A DNA stretch of 64,000 bases from NCBI RefSeq assembly GCF_016860545.1, contig NZ_BNEB01000005.1, positions 2,790,001 through 2,854,000 on the forward strand, written 5' to 3'. Source of the stretch: Streptomyces asoensis (lineage in GTDB: Bacteria > Actinomycetota > Actinomycetes > Streptomycetales > Streptomycetaceae). This document shows, piece by piece, positions 56,439-64,000 of this stretch. The translations under genes were made by a program, and so were the position numbers. Position 1 is the first letter of the stretch; the number at the start of each line of letters is the position of its first letter. The notes beneath the pieces are model-generated. The model did no database searches. It was given only the letters and a program-made list of their open reading frames with translations, and was not told the DNA's origin.

Positions 56439-57668
56439 TCAGCGGCGGGCGACGCCCTCGGCCCGGGCCGCCGCGGCGACGGCCGCGGTGACCGCGGGGG
56501 CGACCCTCTCGTCGAACGGCGACGGGATCACGTAGTCCGCGGCGAGATCCTCGCCGACGACCCCGGCGAGCGCCTCAGCCGCCGCGATCTTCATGCCCTC
56601 GGTGATCCGGGAGGCCCGCACCTGGAGCGCGCCCGCGAAGATCCCGGGAAACGCCAGCACGTTGTTGATCTGGTTCGGGAAGTCGGAACGCCCGGTGGCG
56701 ACGACGGCCGCGTACTTGTGGGCGACCTCCGGGTGCACCTCCGGCGTCGGGTTGGCCATCGCGAAGACGAACGCGCCCTTCGCCATGGAGGCCACGGCCT
56801 CCTCGGGAACGGTCCCGCCGGAGACGCCGATGAAGACATCGGCACCGGCCAGCGCGTCCTCCAGCGACCCGGTCAGCCCGGCCTTGTTGGTGAACCCGGC
56901 CAGCTCGCGCTTGACGTCGGTCAGGTCCTCGCGGCCCGCCGAGACGATGCCCTTGCGGTCGGTGACCGCGACGTCCCCGATGCCGGCCTCGACCAGCATC
57001 TTGGCGATGGCGACACCGGCCGCGCCGGCGCCCGAGATGACGGCCCGCAGCTCACCGATGCCGCGCCCGCTGAGCCGCGCGGCGTTGCGCAGCGCGGCCA
57101 GCGTCACGATCGCGGTGCCGTGCTGGTCGTCGTGGAAGACCGGGATGTCGAGCGCGTCCTGGAGCCGGCGCTCGATCTCGAAGCACCGGGGCGCCGAGAT
57201 GTCCTCCAGGTTCACTCCGCCGAACGAGGGCGCGAGGCGCACCACGGTCTCGATGATCTCGTCCACGTCCGTGCAGGCGAGCGCGATCGGAACCGCGTCC
57301 ACCCCGCCGAACTGCTTGAACAGGATCGCCTTGCCTTCCATGACCGGAAGGGAGGCCTCGGGGCCGATGTCGCCGAGCCCGAGGACGGCCGTGCCGTCGG
57401 TGACGACGGCGACGACGGACGACTTCCAGGTGTAGTCGTTCACCAGGTCCGGCTGTTCCGCGATCGCGGTGCACACGCGCGCGACGCCGGGGGTGTAAGC
57501 GAGGGACAGGTCGTCCTTGTCGCGAACCGGGACGGTGGCCTGCACGGCCATCTTTCCGCCGCGGTGCAGCGCGAACACCGGGTCGAAGGAGTCGAGGGGC
57601 TCCGCACCGCCCTCCCGGCCCGTCTGGTCGGCGTTCTCGCTGCGAGGATTGACGATCTCCGCTGCCAC
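56439..57668 (-). CDS. Malic enzyme (malate oxidoreductase, decarboxylating)
   Basis: A 409-residue short-type malic enzyme that makes pyruvate, CO2 and NAD(P)H from malate. The family motif YTPGVARVC carries the catalytic Tyr, and GKAILFKQFGGVDAVPIAL the catalytic Lys. Metal ligands lie in FHDDQHGTAIV, and the nucleotide loop is ISGAGAAGVAIAK. GTG 57668 has AAGGGG 9 nt upstream; an earlier in-frame ATG at 57710 does not. Bacterial short forms may use NAD or NADP; the nucleotide preference is not decided here. Supplies NADPH or pyruvate during growth on organic acids. Confidence 0.93.
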   Translation of the reverse strand: MAAEIVNPRSENADQTGREGGAEPLDSFDPVFALHRGGKMAVQATVPVRDKDDLSLAYTPGVARVCTAIAEQPDLVNDYTWKSSVVAVVTDGTAVLGLGDIGPEASLPVMEGKAILFKQFGGVDAVPIALACTDVDEIIETVVRLAPSFGGVNLEDISAPRCFEIERRLQDALDIPVFHDDQHGTAIVTLAALRNAARLSGRGIGELRAVISGAGAAGVAIAKMLVEAGIGDVAVTDRKGIVSAGREDLTDVKRELAGFTNKAGLTGSLEDALAGADVFIGVSGGTVPEEAVASMAKGAFVFAMANPTPEVHPEVAHKYAAVVATGRSDFPNQINNVLAFPGIFAGALQVRASRITEGMKIAAAEALAGVVGEDLAADYVIPSPFDERVAPAVTAAVAAAARAEGVARR

Positions 57669-58278
57669 TGTGTTGTACCCCTTAGGTCTGCATGGTTTGA
57701 GGGTGGCCACTCCTGATTGAGAAGTGGGCGGGCATCGCGCGGGCCCCAGAGGTGATGCGTACGGGCGCCTGCGCGTCGGGCGCGCCGCACACGCGCCCTG
57801 AGCCCCGGATGAGGGGTGTAAAAATCCTTCTTACCGGACGGAGACCGCAGCCGACGAGTCCATTCCGTGCAAGGTCACACGGCTCACGCTGTGGACCTTG
57901 AACAGAGGCCACGCTGAGTGACATGACTCATGCGAGCGGACCCGCCGAGCGCCCGAAAACCCTTGACACGGGCCGACGCCGACGGTCCATGGACACGTCG
58001 AGCGACCACATCTTGCGATCAACCGAAGATCTTTCGGCCGGAACGGGGGATTCCCGCAGATGATCCGGCTGCGTCCGGCCTTGATGTACCGGAGTGATGC
58101 GGTTCGGGGGTCGCCCGTTATCCGATTTTGACATGGCTGGCCCCCTGATTGGCGTAGTCCGAATGGCAAGATGCCGTCATCACACGAGGTCGCGACACCC
58201 GAAGGTGTGTGTTCTCGTCGACCCATCGGCATGTGCCGACCCATCGGCATCTCCATCCATCCGCCGGAGGAACCCACC
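57669..58278. other. 610-nt regulatory region between divergent malic enzyme and ABC transporter genes
   Basis: No credible coding region or RNA gene was found. It holds a 31-nt inverted repeat (57870-57900), and a TTGACA at 58128-58133 that may be the -35 of the transporter promoter with a poor -10. A direct repeat CGACCCATCGGCAT lies at 58219-58232 and 58237-58250, and within it the dyad TCGGCA-TG-TGCCGA (58226-58239). It is the longest non-coding stretch in the window. Confidence 0.6.
57870..57900. promoter_or_regulatory. Inverted repeat, candidate operator
   Basis: CAAGGTC (57870-57876) and GACCTTG (57894-57900) are perfect complements. Inside them CAC and GTG extend the dyad after a one-base bulge. 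It could be a regulator site or an RNA hairpin. No known consensus recognised. Confidence 0.4.
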
Positions 58279-59241
58279 ATGACCGCAAGCTCCACCCGAC
58301 GCACGACCGCCGCGCGCACCCGCCTGGCAGCGGTCGGATCTCTCGCGGTCGCGGGCGCCTTGCTGCTCTCCGCCTGCGGCGACCAGACCGACAGCGGCGG
58401 CAGCTCCTCCGAGTCGTCGAGCGGCGCCGACAAGGCCCCTCTCTTCTCGAAGCTCCCGGCCGACATCCAGAAGGCGGGTGTCATCAAGGTCGGCACCAAC
58501 GCCGAGTACGCGCCGATGGAGTCCGTCGAGGGCGGCAAGATCGTGGGCGTCGACCCCGACATCGCCGCCGCGCTCGGCAAGGAACTCGGCGTCGACTTCC
58601 AGTTCACCTCCGGCGGCTTCGACACCCTGATCACGGCGGTCAACACCGGCCGCTACGACATCGCGATGTCGTCGATCACGGACAACAAGCAGCGCCAGGA
58701 GGGCCTGGACGACAGCGGCAAGAAGCTCGGCACGGGCGTCGACTTCGTCGACTACTTCACCGCCGGCACCGCCATCTACGTCCAGAAGGGCAACCCCAAG
58801 GGCATCAAGACCATCGACGACCTGTGCGGTCAGACGGTCGCCGTGCAGCGGGGCACCACCTACGAAGAGGCCCTCCAGGCGCAGTCCAAGACCTGCACCG
58901 GCAGCGGCAAGAAGGCCCTCAAGATCGAGTCCTTCGAGAACGACACCGAGGCCCAGACCCGCGTGAAGTCGGGCGGCGCCGTGGCCGGCGTCAACGACTA
59001 CCCGGTGGCCGTGGACATGGCCCGCAAGGCCGGCGGCGGCAACACCTTCGAGGTTCTCGACAAGCAGTACGAGGCCGCTCCGTTCGGCATCGTCGTGAAC
59101 AAGAAGAACACGCAGCTGCGCGACGCCCTCAAGGAGGCCGTCGACGCGATCATCAAGGACGGCTCGTACCAGAAGGTGCTGGAGAAGTGGGGCGCCGAGA
59201 GCGGGGCGATCAAGGCCTCCGCCATCAACGGCGGCAAGTGA
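58279..59241 (+). CDS. Polar amino acid ABC transporter, substrate-binding lipoprotein
   Basis: A 320-residue family 3 solute-binding protein. A lipoprotein signal peptide (residues 1-36) ends in the lipobox LLSAC, so the mature protein is lipid-anchored outside the membrane. Core motifs are GVIKVGTNAEYAPMESVEG, GVDPDIAAALGKELGVDFQF and YDIAMSSITDNKQRQ. The ligand class is polar or charged amino acids; the exact one is not decided. ATG 58279 has GGAGG 9 nt upstream. First gene of a three-gene operon. Confidence 0.93.
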   Translation: MTASSTRRTTAARTRLAAVGSLAVAGALLLSACGDQTDSGGSSSESSSGADKAPLFSKLPADIQKAGVIKVGTNAEYAPMESVEGGKIVGVDPDIAAALGKELGVDFQFTSGGFDTLITAVNTGRYDIAMSSITDNKQRQEGLDDSGKKLGTGVDFVDYFTAGTAIYVQKGNPKGIKTIDDLCGQTVAVQRGTTYEEALQAQSKTCTGSGKKALKIESFENDTEAQTRVKSGGAVAGVNDYPVAVDMARKAGGGNTFEVLDKQYEAAPFGIVVNKKNTQLRDALKEAVDAIIKDGSYQKVLEKWGAESGAIKASAINGGK

Positions 59242-59280
59242 TCCACCCGCACCTTTTGCAGTCTTCGAAGGGCAGTCCCC

Positions 59281-60252
59281 ATGACTGACAAGCTCGACAA
59301 GTCCTCCGCGGGCGGCGCACCACCCGAGGACACCCCGCCGGTCGCCAAGGGCCCGGCGTTCTCCGGTCCGCCGGAGACCATCAAGGCGATCCCGGTGCGC
59401 CACTACGGCCGCTGGGTCAGCGCGGTGATCGTCGTCGCGCTGATGGTGCTGCTGGTCAACGCCTTCGCCAACGGCGACATCCAGTGGAGCACGGTCGGCG
59501 ACCAGCTGTTCAACTCGACCGTCATCGCGGGCGCCGGACGCACCCTGCTGATCAGCGTGCTGTCCATGGTGCTGGGCGTGGTGCTCGGTGTTCTGCTGGC
59601 CGTCATGCGGCTGTCGAAGAACCCGGTGACCAGCACGGTCGCCTGGCTGTACATCTGGTTCTTCCGCGGCACCCCGGTGTACGTGCAGCTGCTGATGTGG
59701 TTCAACCTGGCGCTGATCTTCCCCGTCCTGAACCTCGGTCCGATCTACAAGGACGAGATGACGGACGTCATGACGCCGTTCATGTGCGCCCTGCTGGGAC
59801 TCGGCCTGAACGAGGCCGCGTACATGGCCGAGATCTGCCGGGCCGGCCTGCTGGCCGTGGACGAGGGGCAGACGGAGGCGTCGCACGCGCTGGGCATGAG
59901 CCACGCCAAGACGCTGCGCCGGATCGTCATCCCGCAGGCGATGCGGGTGATCGTGCCGCCGACCGGCAACGAGTTCATCAACATGCTGAAGACCTCGTCG
60001 CTGGTGTACGTGGTGACGTACAACGAACTGCTCCGCTCGACCTCGGTGATCGGCTCCTCGTCGTTCGCCGTGATGGAGCTGCTGTTCGTCGCCTCCATCT
60101 GGTACCTGGTCATGACCAGCGTCTTCAGCGTCTTCCAGTACTACCTGGAGCGCTACTACGCCCGCGGTTCGAGCCGCAGCCTGCCGCCCACGGTCTTCCA
60201 GAAGATCCGGGCGAACCTGCTCTCGATCGGCCGCGAAAGGAGTGCGTCATGA
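59281..60252 (+). CDS. Polar amino acid ABC transporter permease
   Basis: A 323-residue HisM/GlnP-type permease with about five to six membrane helices after a polar N-terminus. The cytoplasmic coupling (EAA) loop reads EASHALGMSHAKTLRRIVIP. A single permease gene suggests a homodimer. ATG 59281 follows GGGCAG; stop overlaps the ATPase start (ATGA). Confidence 0.93.
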   Translation: MTDKLDKSSAGGAPPEDTPPVAKGPAFSGPPETIKAIPVRHYGRWVSAVIVVALMVLLVNAFANGDIQWSTVGDQLFNSTVIAGAGRTLLISVLSMVLGVVLGVLLAVMRLSKNPVTSTVAWLYIWFFRGTPVYVQLLMWFNLALIFPVLNLGPIYKDEMTDVMTPFMCALLGLGLNEAAYMAEICRAGLLAVDEGQTEASHALGMSHAKTLRRIVIPQAMRVIVPPTGNEFINMLKTSSLVYVVTYNELLRSTSVIGSSSFAVMELLFVASIWYLVMTSVFSVFQYYLERYYARGSSRSLPPTVFQKIRANLLSIGRERSAS

Positions 60253-61010
60253 CCGCGATGGTCAAGGCCGAGGGTGTGCACAAGTCCTTCGGCGCGGTCG
60301 AGGTCCTCAAGGGCATCGACCTGGAGGTCAAGAACGGCGAGGTGTTCTGCCTCATCGGCCCCTCCGGTTCCGGCAAGAGCACGTTCCTCAGGTGCATCAA
60401 CCACCTGGAGAAGATCAACGCCGGACGGCTGTACGTCGACGGGGACCTGGTCGGCTACCGCCAGAAGGGCGACAAGCTCTACGAGCTGAAGGACAGCGAG
60501 GTCGCGCTGAAGCGCCGGGACATCGGCATGGTGTTCCAGCGGTTCAACCTGTTCCCGCACATGACGGCGCTGGAGAACGTCACCGAGGCTCCGATCCAGG
60601 TCAAGGGCGTGAGCAAGTCCCAGGCCAGGGAGCGCGCGGCCCAGCTCCTGGAGCGCGTGGGCCTCGCCGACAAGGCGGGGAACTACCCCTCGCAGCTCTC
60701 CGGCGGTCAGCAGCAGCGGGTGGCGATCGCCCGGGCCCTGGCCATGGACCCGAAGCTGATGCTGTTCGACGAGCCGACCTCGGCACTCGACCCGGAGCTG
60801 GTCGGCGACGTCCTCGACGTCATGCGCGACCTGGCCGAGTCCGGCATGACGATGGTCGTCGTCACCCACGAGATGGGCTTCGCCCGCGAGGTCGGCGACA
60901 GCCTGGTCTTCATGGACGGCGGTGTGGTGGTCGAGTCCGGCAACCCGCGTGACGTCCTGACCGACCCGCAGCACGAGCGGACGAAGGCGTTCCTGTCCAA
61001 GGTGCTGTGA
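60249..61010 (+). CDS. Polar amino acid ABC transporter ATPase
   Basis: A 253-residue nucleotide-binding subunit. Walker A is GPSGSGKST, Q-loop VFQRFNLFPH, signature LSGGQQQ, Walker B LMLFDEPTSALD and H-loop VTHEMGFA. Closest to the GlnQ/HisP group. Start ATG 60249 with AAAGGAG upstream. Ends the operon; a strong hairpin follows. Confidence 0.96.
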   Translation: MTAMVKAEGVHKSFGAVEVLKGIDLEVKNGEVFCLIGPSGSGKSTFLRCINHLEKINAGRLYVDGDLVGYRQKGDKLYELKDSEVALKRRDIGMVFQRFNLFPHMTALENVTEAPIQVKGVSKSQARERAAQLLERVGLADKAGNYPSQLSGGQQQRVAIARALAMDPKLMLFDEPTSALDPELVGDVLDVMRDLAESGMTMVVVTHEMGFAREVGDSLVFMDGGVVVESGNPRDVLTDPQHERTKAFLSKVL

Positions 61011-61048
61011 CGCGTACGGCGGTGCCGTGACGCGTACGGTACGACGGC

Positions 61049-61083
61049 GAAGGGGCGGTACGGATCTTCCGTACCGCCCCTTC
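61049..61083 (+). terminator. Terminator of the amino acid transporter operon
   Basis: Perfect 15-bp arms (61049-61063 and 61069-61083) enclose a 5-nt loop, 38 nt after the ATPase stop codon. Confidence 0.9.
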
Positions 61084-61243
61084 GGCCGTGCCGCCGGGGT
61101 GCGGGACGGGCGAAGGGGCGTCACCCCGGCCGCGCGTCCGTCGGGGTGACGTCGTCCGGGTGTGTCCCGTAATACCCTGGAGGCACGAACGGCCGTTACC
61201 CCGCCCGCACCCGGACCGCAGAGCGCCACCGTAAGGACTACAA

Positions 61244-61873
61244 GTGGAACTGGCCTATTACTCGGATTATGCCGTGCGCCTCGTCAACAGCGAGGAACCG
61301 GTCCGGGGCAAGGACGCGCTGACCTCGGTCGAGGCGGTCCGCGCCCTCTTCGGCGGCAACCGGTCGGCGGCCCGCCGCGCCACCGAGGCGGACGTCACCC
61401 GGTTCCGTGCGGTCCGGGCCCGGCTGCGCGCGGTGTTCGAGGCGGCCGACGGCGGTGACGAGACCCTCGCCGTGGACCTGCTGAACTCGCTGCTGCTGGA
61501 GTTCCCGGTGAGCCCGCAGATCTCCGGCCACGACGTCCGCGACGACGACGGCCGCCCGCTGTGGCACATGCACCTGGCCGACCACCCGTCGAACGCGACG
61601 GCCGGCTACGCGGCCATCGCGGCCATGGGCCTGGCGTTCCACCTCACCGAGTACGGCGTCGACCGCCTGGGGCTGTGCGAGGCGGGCCCCTGCCGCAACG
61701 CCTACCTCGACACGTCGACCAACCGCTCCCGGCGCTACTGCTCCGACCGCTGCGCCACCCGCGCGAACGTGGCCGCCTACCGGGCCCGCAAGCGCCTGGA
61801 GGCCGACCGCACGGCCGTCACCGGTCTGACCGCGGACAGCGCCCAGCGCGCCACGGCCAGCGGCGAGCGCTGA
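61244..61873 (+). CDS. CGNR zinc-finger (ABATE-type) putative regulator
   Basis: A 209-residue protein. The N-terminal part (ELAYYSDYAVRLVNSEEP) matches the ABATE-type domain. The C-terminus is a CGNR-type zinc finger with two Cys pairs, C-x4-C (LCEAGPCRNAYLD) and C-x3-C (YCSDRCATRANVAAYRARKR), followed by a basic helix that may bind DNA. GTG 61244 follows AAGGAC. Its last 97 nt overlap the 3' end of sodX on the other strand. Confidence 0.88.
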   Translation: MELAYYSDYAVRLVNSEEPVRGKDALTSVEAVRALFGGNRSAARRATEADVTRFRAVRARLRAVFEAADGGDETLAVDLLNSLLLEFPVSPQISGHDVRDDDGRPLWHMHLADHPSNATAGYAAIAAMGLAFHLTEYGVDRLGLCEAGPCRNAYLDTSTNRSRRYCSDRCATRANVAAYRARKRLEADRTAVTGLTADSAQRATASGER

Positions 61874-62211
61874 TCCGGCTTGCGCGGGCGGTAGCGCAGC
61901 CGCACCTTGCCGAGGACCAGCTCGTCGGGCACGGTCCCGTAGTCGGTGCTGTCGCCGCCGGCGTAGGTGTTGTCCCCGCGGACCCACCATCCGCCCTCGC
62001 GGCGCTCCGTGGCCCGCTTGACCACGAGCAGGTCCTGCTGGAAGGGGTGCCGCAGCACGACGACGTCTCCGGGCCGGACCCGGGCACCGTACTGCACCAC
62101 CAGCCGGTCCCCGTGGTAGAGCGTGGGCACCATGGACGGGCCGTTCACCTCGGCCGGTCCGAAGAGCGCGGCCGATCTCGCGCGCTCGGTCTCGTGCGAC
62201 AGCTCCGGCAT
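61777..62211 (-). CDS. sodX: Nickel superoxide dismutase maturation protease SodX
   Basis: A 144-residue S26-family signal-peptidase-like protease that removes the SodN propeptide so that the N-terminal His can bind nickel. The catalytic Ser26 is in NGPSMVPTLYHGD and Lys65 in LLVVKRATER; the GDNTYAGGDST segment is the conserved S26 motif. No membrane anchor is evident. ATG 62211 has GGGGAGGT upstream. Divergent from sodN, its substrate gene, with 145 nt between them. Its last 97 nt overlap the CGNR gene antisense. Confidence 0.93.
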   Translation of the reverse strand: MPELSHETERARSAALFGPAEVNGPSMVPTLYHGDRLVVQYGARVRPGDVVVLRHPFQQDLLVVKRATERREGGWWVRGDNTYAGGDSTDYGTVPDELVLGKVRLRYRPRKPDQRSPLAVARWALSAVRPVTAVRSASRRLRAR

Positions 62212-62313
62212 CGCCGGCACCTCCCCGGTCCGATCCTCCACCAGTCCCAGTCTGACCCCGGACTTTTGTCCTAAGCCCACGGGGGCACCCGCGAAAAGGC
62301 TTCCCTCAGGGAG

Positions 62314-62319
62314 TAATGT
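62314..62319 (+). promoter_or_regulatory. Candidate -10 element of sodN
   Basis: TAATGT predicts a start near 62326 and a leader of about 31 nt. The region at the ribosome site (GAGGAAGGAACGC) corresponds to the stretch known in S. coelicolor to be targeted by the small RNA from the sodF 3' end. The -35 is poor. Confidence 0.4.
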
Positions 62320-62356
62320 CCCACCTGAGAAGACGATCACGAGGAAGGAACGCTCC

Positions 62357-62752
62357 ATGCTTTCCCGCCTGTTTGCCCCCAAGGTCAAGGTCAGCGCTCA
62401 CTGCGACCTGCCCTGCGGTGTGTACGACCCGGCCCAGGCCCGCATCGAGGCGGAGTCGGTGAAGGCCGTCCAGGAGAAGATGGCCGCCAACGACGACCCG
62501 CACTTCCAGGCGCGCGCCACCGTCATCAAGGAGCAGCGTGCCGAGCTGGCGAAGCACCACGTCTCCGTGCTGTGGAGCGACTACTTCAAGCCCCCGCACT
62601 TCGAGAAGTACCCCCAGCTGCACCAGCTGGTCAACGACACCCTGAAGGCCCTGTCGGCCGCCAAGGCCTCGACGGACCCGAAGACCGGCGAGAAGGCCCT
62701 GGAGCTCATCGCCGAGATCGACAAGATCTTCTGGGAGACCAAGAAGGCCTGA
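62357..62752 (+). CDS. sodN: Nickel superoxide dismutase
   Basis: A 131-residue enzyme that disproportionates superoxide. The first 14 residues (MLSRLFAPKVKVSA) are the propeptide; cleavage exposes the nickel hook HCDLPCGVY, with His1, Cys2 and Cys6 as ligands. The rest is the four-helix body (KIFWETKKA at the end). Length and hook match the family. ATG 62357 follows AGGAAGG. In Streptomyces sodN is expressed when nickel is available and is inversely controlled with the iron enzyme sodF through the nickel regulator Nur. Confidence 0.98.
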   Translation: MLSRLFAPKVKVSAHCDLPCGVYDPAQARIEAESVKAVQEKMAANDDPHFQARATVIKEQRAELAKHHVSVLWSDYFKPPHFEKYPQLHQLVNDTLKALSAAKASTDPKTGEKALELIAEIDKIFWETKKA

Positions 62753-62805
62753 TCCCCCGATCGAGCCGTGCGGCCCGCGACCGCCCGGTCGCCCGGTCCG
62801 CCTGT

Positions 62806-62859
62806 CCGCACCCGGCCCGCAGGACGCCCGTCACGGCGCTCCTGACGGTCCGGGTGCGG
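62806..62859 (+). terminator. Branched hairpin after sodN, candidate terminator
   Basis: CCGCACCCGG (62806-62815) pairs with CCGGGTGCGG (62850-62859). Between them a second 6-bp hairpin (CCGTCA and TGACGG) can form. Followed by TCTCCTTT. Confidence 0.5.
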
Positions 62860-62912
62860 TCTCCTTTCCCGCCCGGCGCCCTCGTGGGCGCCCCGCGTGC
62901 GATGCTGGCCCC

Positions 62913-63314
62913 GTGACCCTCGAGGACCTGAGACGGCTGCGGCAGGCACGCGACCGGATGGACCGTGAGTACGCCGAGCCGCTCGACGTCTCCGCGCTCG
63001 CGCGCACCGCGCTGATGTCCCCGGGCCACTTCCAGCGCAGCTTCCGCGAGGCGTACGGCGAGACGCCCTACGGCTACCTGATGACCCGCAGGGTGGAGCG
63101 GGCCAAGACCCTCCTGCGCCGCGGCGACCTCACGGTGACCGAGGTCTGCATGGCGGTCGGCTGCACCTCGCTCGGCTCGTTCAGCTCGCGTTTCACCGAG
63201 CTGGTCGGCGAGACGCCGAGCGCCTACCGGGCGCGGTCGCACGAGGACGGCGCGGTGGTCCCGGCGTGCGTCGCCCGCACGTACACCCGCCCGCGGCGGG
63301 ACCGGCGCGCCTAG
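62913..63314 (+). CDS. AraC-family DNA-binding protein (HTH domain only)
   Basis: A 133-residue protein made almost only of an AraC-type double helix-turn-helix (LDVSALARTALMSPGHFQRSF; VTEVCMAVGCTSLGSFSSRF). There is no sensor domain. GTG 62913. The gene for a VOC protein starts 10 nt after the stop, an arrangement often seen in which the AraC protein controls the linked glyoxalase-like gene. Confidence 0.9.
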   Translation: MTLEDLRRLRQARDRMDREYAEPLDVSALARTALMSPGHFQRSFREAYGETPYGYLMTRRVERAKTLLRRGDLTVTEVCMAVGCTSLGSFSSRFTELVGETPSAYRARSHEDGAVVPACVARTYTRPRRDRRA

Positions 63315-63323
63315 GCTGGGCGC

Positions 63324-63737
63324 ATGGACCTCAAACTCCACCAGTGTTTCGTCGCCGTCGACGACCACGACAAGGCCCTGCACTTCTACGTCGAGGTGCT
63401 CGGCCTCGAAGTCCGCAACGACGTCTCCTTCGAGGGGATGCGGTGGGTGACCGTCGGGTCGCCGCTCCAGCCGGACGTGAACATCGTGCTGGAGCCGCCG
63501 GGCGCGAACCCGGACTTCTCGCCGGCCGACCGGGAGGCGATGGCCCGGCTGCTCGCCAAGGGCGTGCTGCGCGGGGTCATCTTCACCACCTCCGACTGCG
63601 ACGCGCTGCACGCGCGCGTGCGGGAGGCCGGCTGCGATGTGCTCCAGGAGCCGACCGACCAGCCGTACGGGGTGCGCGACTGCGCCTTCCGTGACCCGGC
63701 CGGGAACATGCTGCGGTTCATGGAGCGGCCCGGATGA
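63324..63737 (+). CDS. VOC-family (glyoxalase/dioxygenase fold) protein
   Basis: A 137-residue vicinal-oxygen-chelate protein: LHQCFVAVDDHDKALHFYVE at the start, VLQEPTDQPYGVRDCAFRDP near the end. A Glu or His in each half could bind a metal, but the substrate is unknown. Resembles glyoxalase/bleomycin-resistance-like proteins. Co-transcribed with the AraC gene and the next VOC gene. Confidence 0.88.
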   Translation: MDLKLHQCFVAVDDHDKALHFYVEVLGLEVRNDVSFEGMRWVTVGSPLQPDVNIVLEPPGANPDFSPADREAMARLLAKGVLRGVIFTTSDCDALHARVREAGCDVLQEPTDQPYGVRDCAFRDPAGNMLRFMERPG

Positions 63738-64000
63738 GCCGACCGGTCCGCTGGTCCTACGTCTTCGCCGACCGGCCCGCCGCGCACTTCGGGCGGGCCT
63801 GCGACTTCTGGACCGCTGTCACGGGGACGGCCCTGTCGCAACCCAGGGGCGACGAGGGCGAGTTCGTCACCCTGGTGCCGGAGGGATCCGACGCGTGCGT
63901 GAAGGCCCAGGCGGTCACGGACGGGGACGGCGGCGCGCATCTCGACCTCGCCGTCGACGACGTGCCGGCGTTCGTGGCCGCCGCGCTGGAGTCGGGGGCG
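63734..64000 (+). CDS. VOC-family protein, N-terminal part (cut by window end)
   Basis: ATG 63734 overlaps the preceding stop (ATGA). The 89 residues visible (MSRPVRWSYVFADRPAAHFG to VPAFVAAALESGA) fit a second, double-domain VOC protein: FGRACDFWTAVTG and HLDLAVDD. The frame is open at the window end. Confidence 0.8.
   Translation, partial: MSRPVRWSYVFADRPAAHFGRACDFWTAVTGTALSQPRGDEGEFVTLVPEGSDACVKAQAVTDGDGGAHLDLAVDDVPAFVAAALESGA

Noticed and set aside
58094..58282. 62-codon frame before the transporter lipoprotein gene
   Set aside because: Arg/Pro/Ser-rich, overlaps promoter and repeat elements, no ribosome site.

Overview
The window is chromosomal DNA from a high-GC actinomycete, almost certainly a Streptomyces. 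Evidence for this includes very high GC with GC-rich third codon positions, GTG/TTG starts and translationally coupled genes. There is also a complete conservon (cvnABCD), a nickel superoxide dismutase with its maturation protease (sodN/sodX), a fused 2-oxoglutarate decarboxylase/dehydrogenase, and a lon gene preceded by both an HspR-type (HAIR) and a ClgR-type operator. No rRNA, tRNA, CRISPR array, insertion sequence or integrase was seen.

Layout. 0-8.3 kb (+): the end of a sensor kinase, a Gln/Gly-repeat secreted protein, a SEDS/penicillin-binding-protein pair, an AurF-type diiron oxygenase with a TetR regulator, and an NlpC/P60 hydrolase. 8.3-14.2 kb (-): a conservon with a styrene-monooxygenase-like flavoprotein as its distal gene. 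14.6-24.5 kb: PP2C-like protein, MarR regulator, lon, GNAT, a DUF5954-type protein, a rhomboid-like protein, a spermidine-synthase-like methyltransferase, and a two-component system. 24.8-28.6 kb (+): kgd, closed by a strong bidirectional terminator.

28.7-51.5 kb (-): a 22.8-kb block of 13 same-strand genes, most of them overlapping or closely spaced; this is the accessory and most interesting part. Read in the direction of transcription it has three modules. Module A: Trypco1-like protein, trypsin-like protease with a VMAP-like C-terminus, MoxR AAA ATPase, and a vWA/SAV_2336-type protein. Module B: a 67-residue RiPP precursor of the FxSxx-COOH type ending in WGFNNAL, the radical SAM enzyme FxsB, a separate HExxH peptide-hydroxylase-like protein, and a TIR/NB-ARC/TPR protein (FxsT). 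Module C: a second Trypco1-like protein, ChlI-like AAA ATPase, ChlD-like protein, CHAT (caspase-fold) protease, and a second FxsT with an extra N-terminal domain. Five of the 13 genes carry a TTA leucine codon, the rare codon read by bldA tRNA in Streptomyces. I found none by eye in the other genes of the window. This suggests that a peptide-modification system wired to NTP-dependent, protease-bearing conflict or cell-death machinery is translated mainly late in development.

51.7-64 kb: a small DUF6104-type protein, a DUF4097/PadR pair, a Clp-N/HTH pair behind two palindromes that overlap a near-consensus leaderless promoter, an MDR dehydrogenase, malic enzyme, a polar amino acid ABC transporter, a CGNR regulator overlapping sodX antisense, sodN, an AraC-type regulator, and two VOC-family proteins, the last cut by the window end.

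Limits: everything here was read by eye. Family names come from motif recognition, not searches. Promoter and operator calls are pattern matches.
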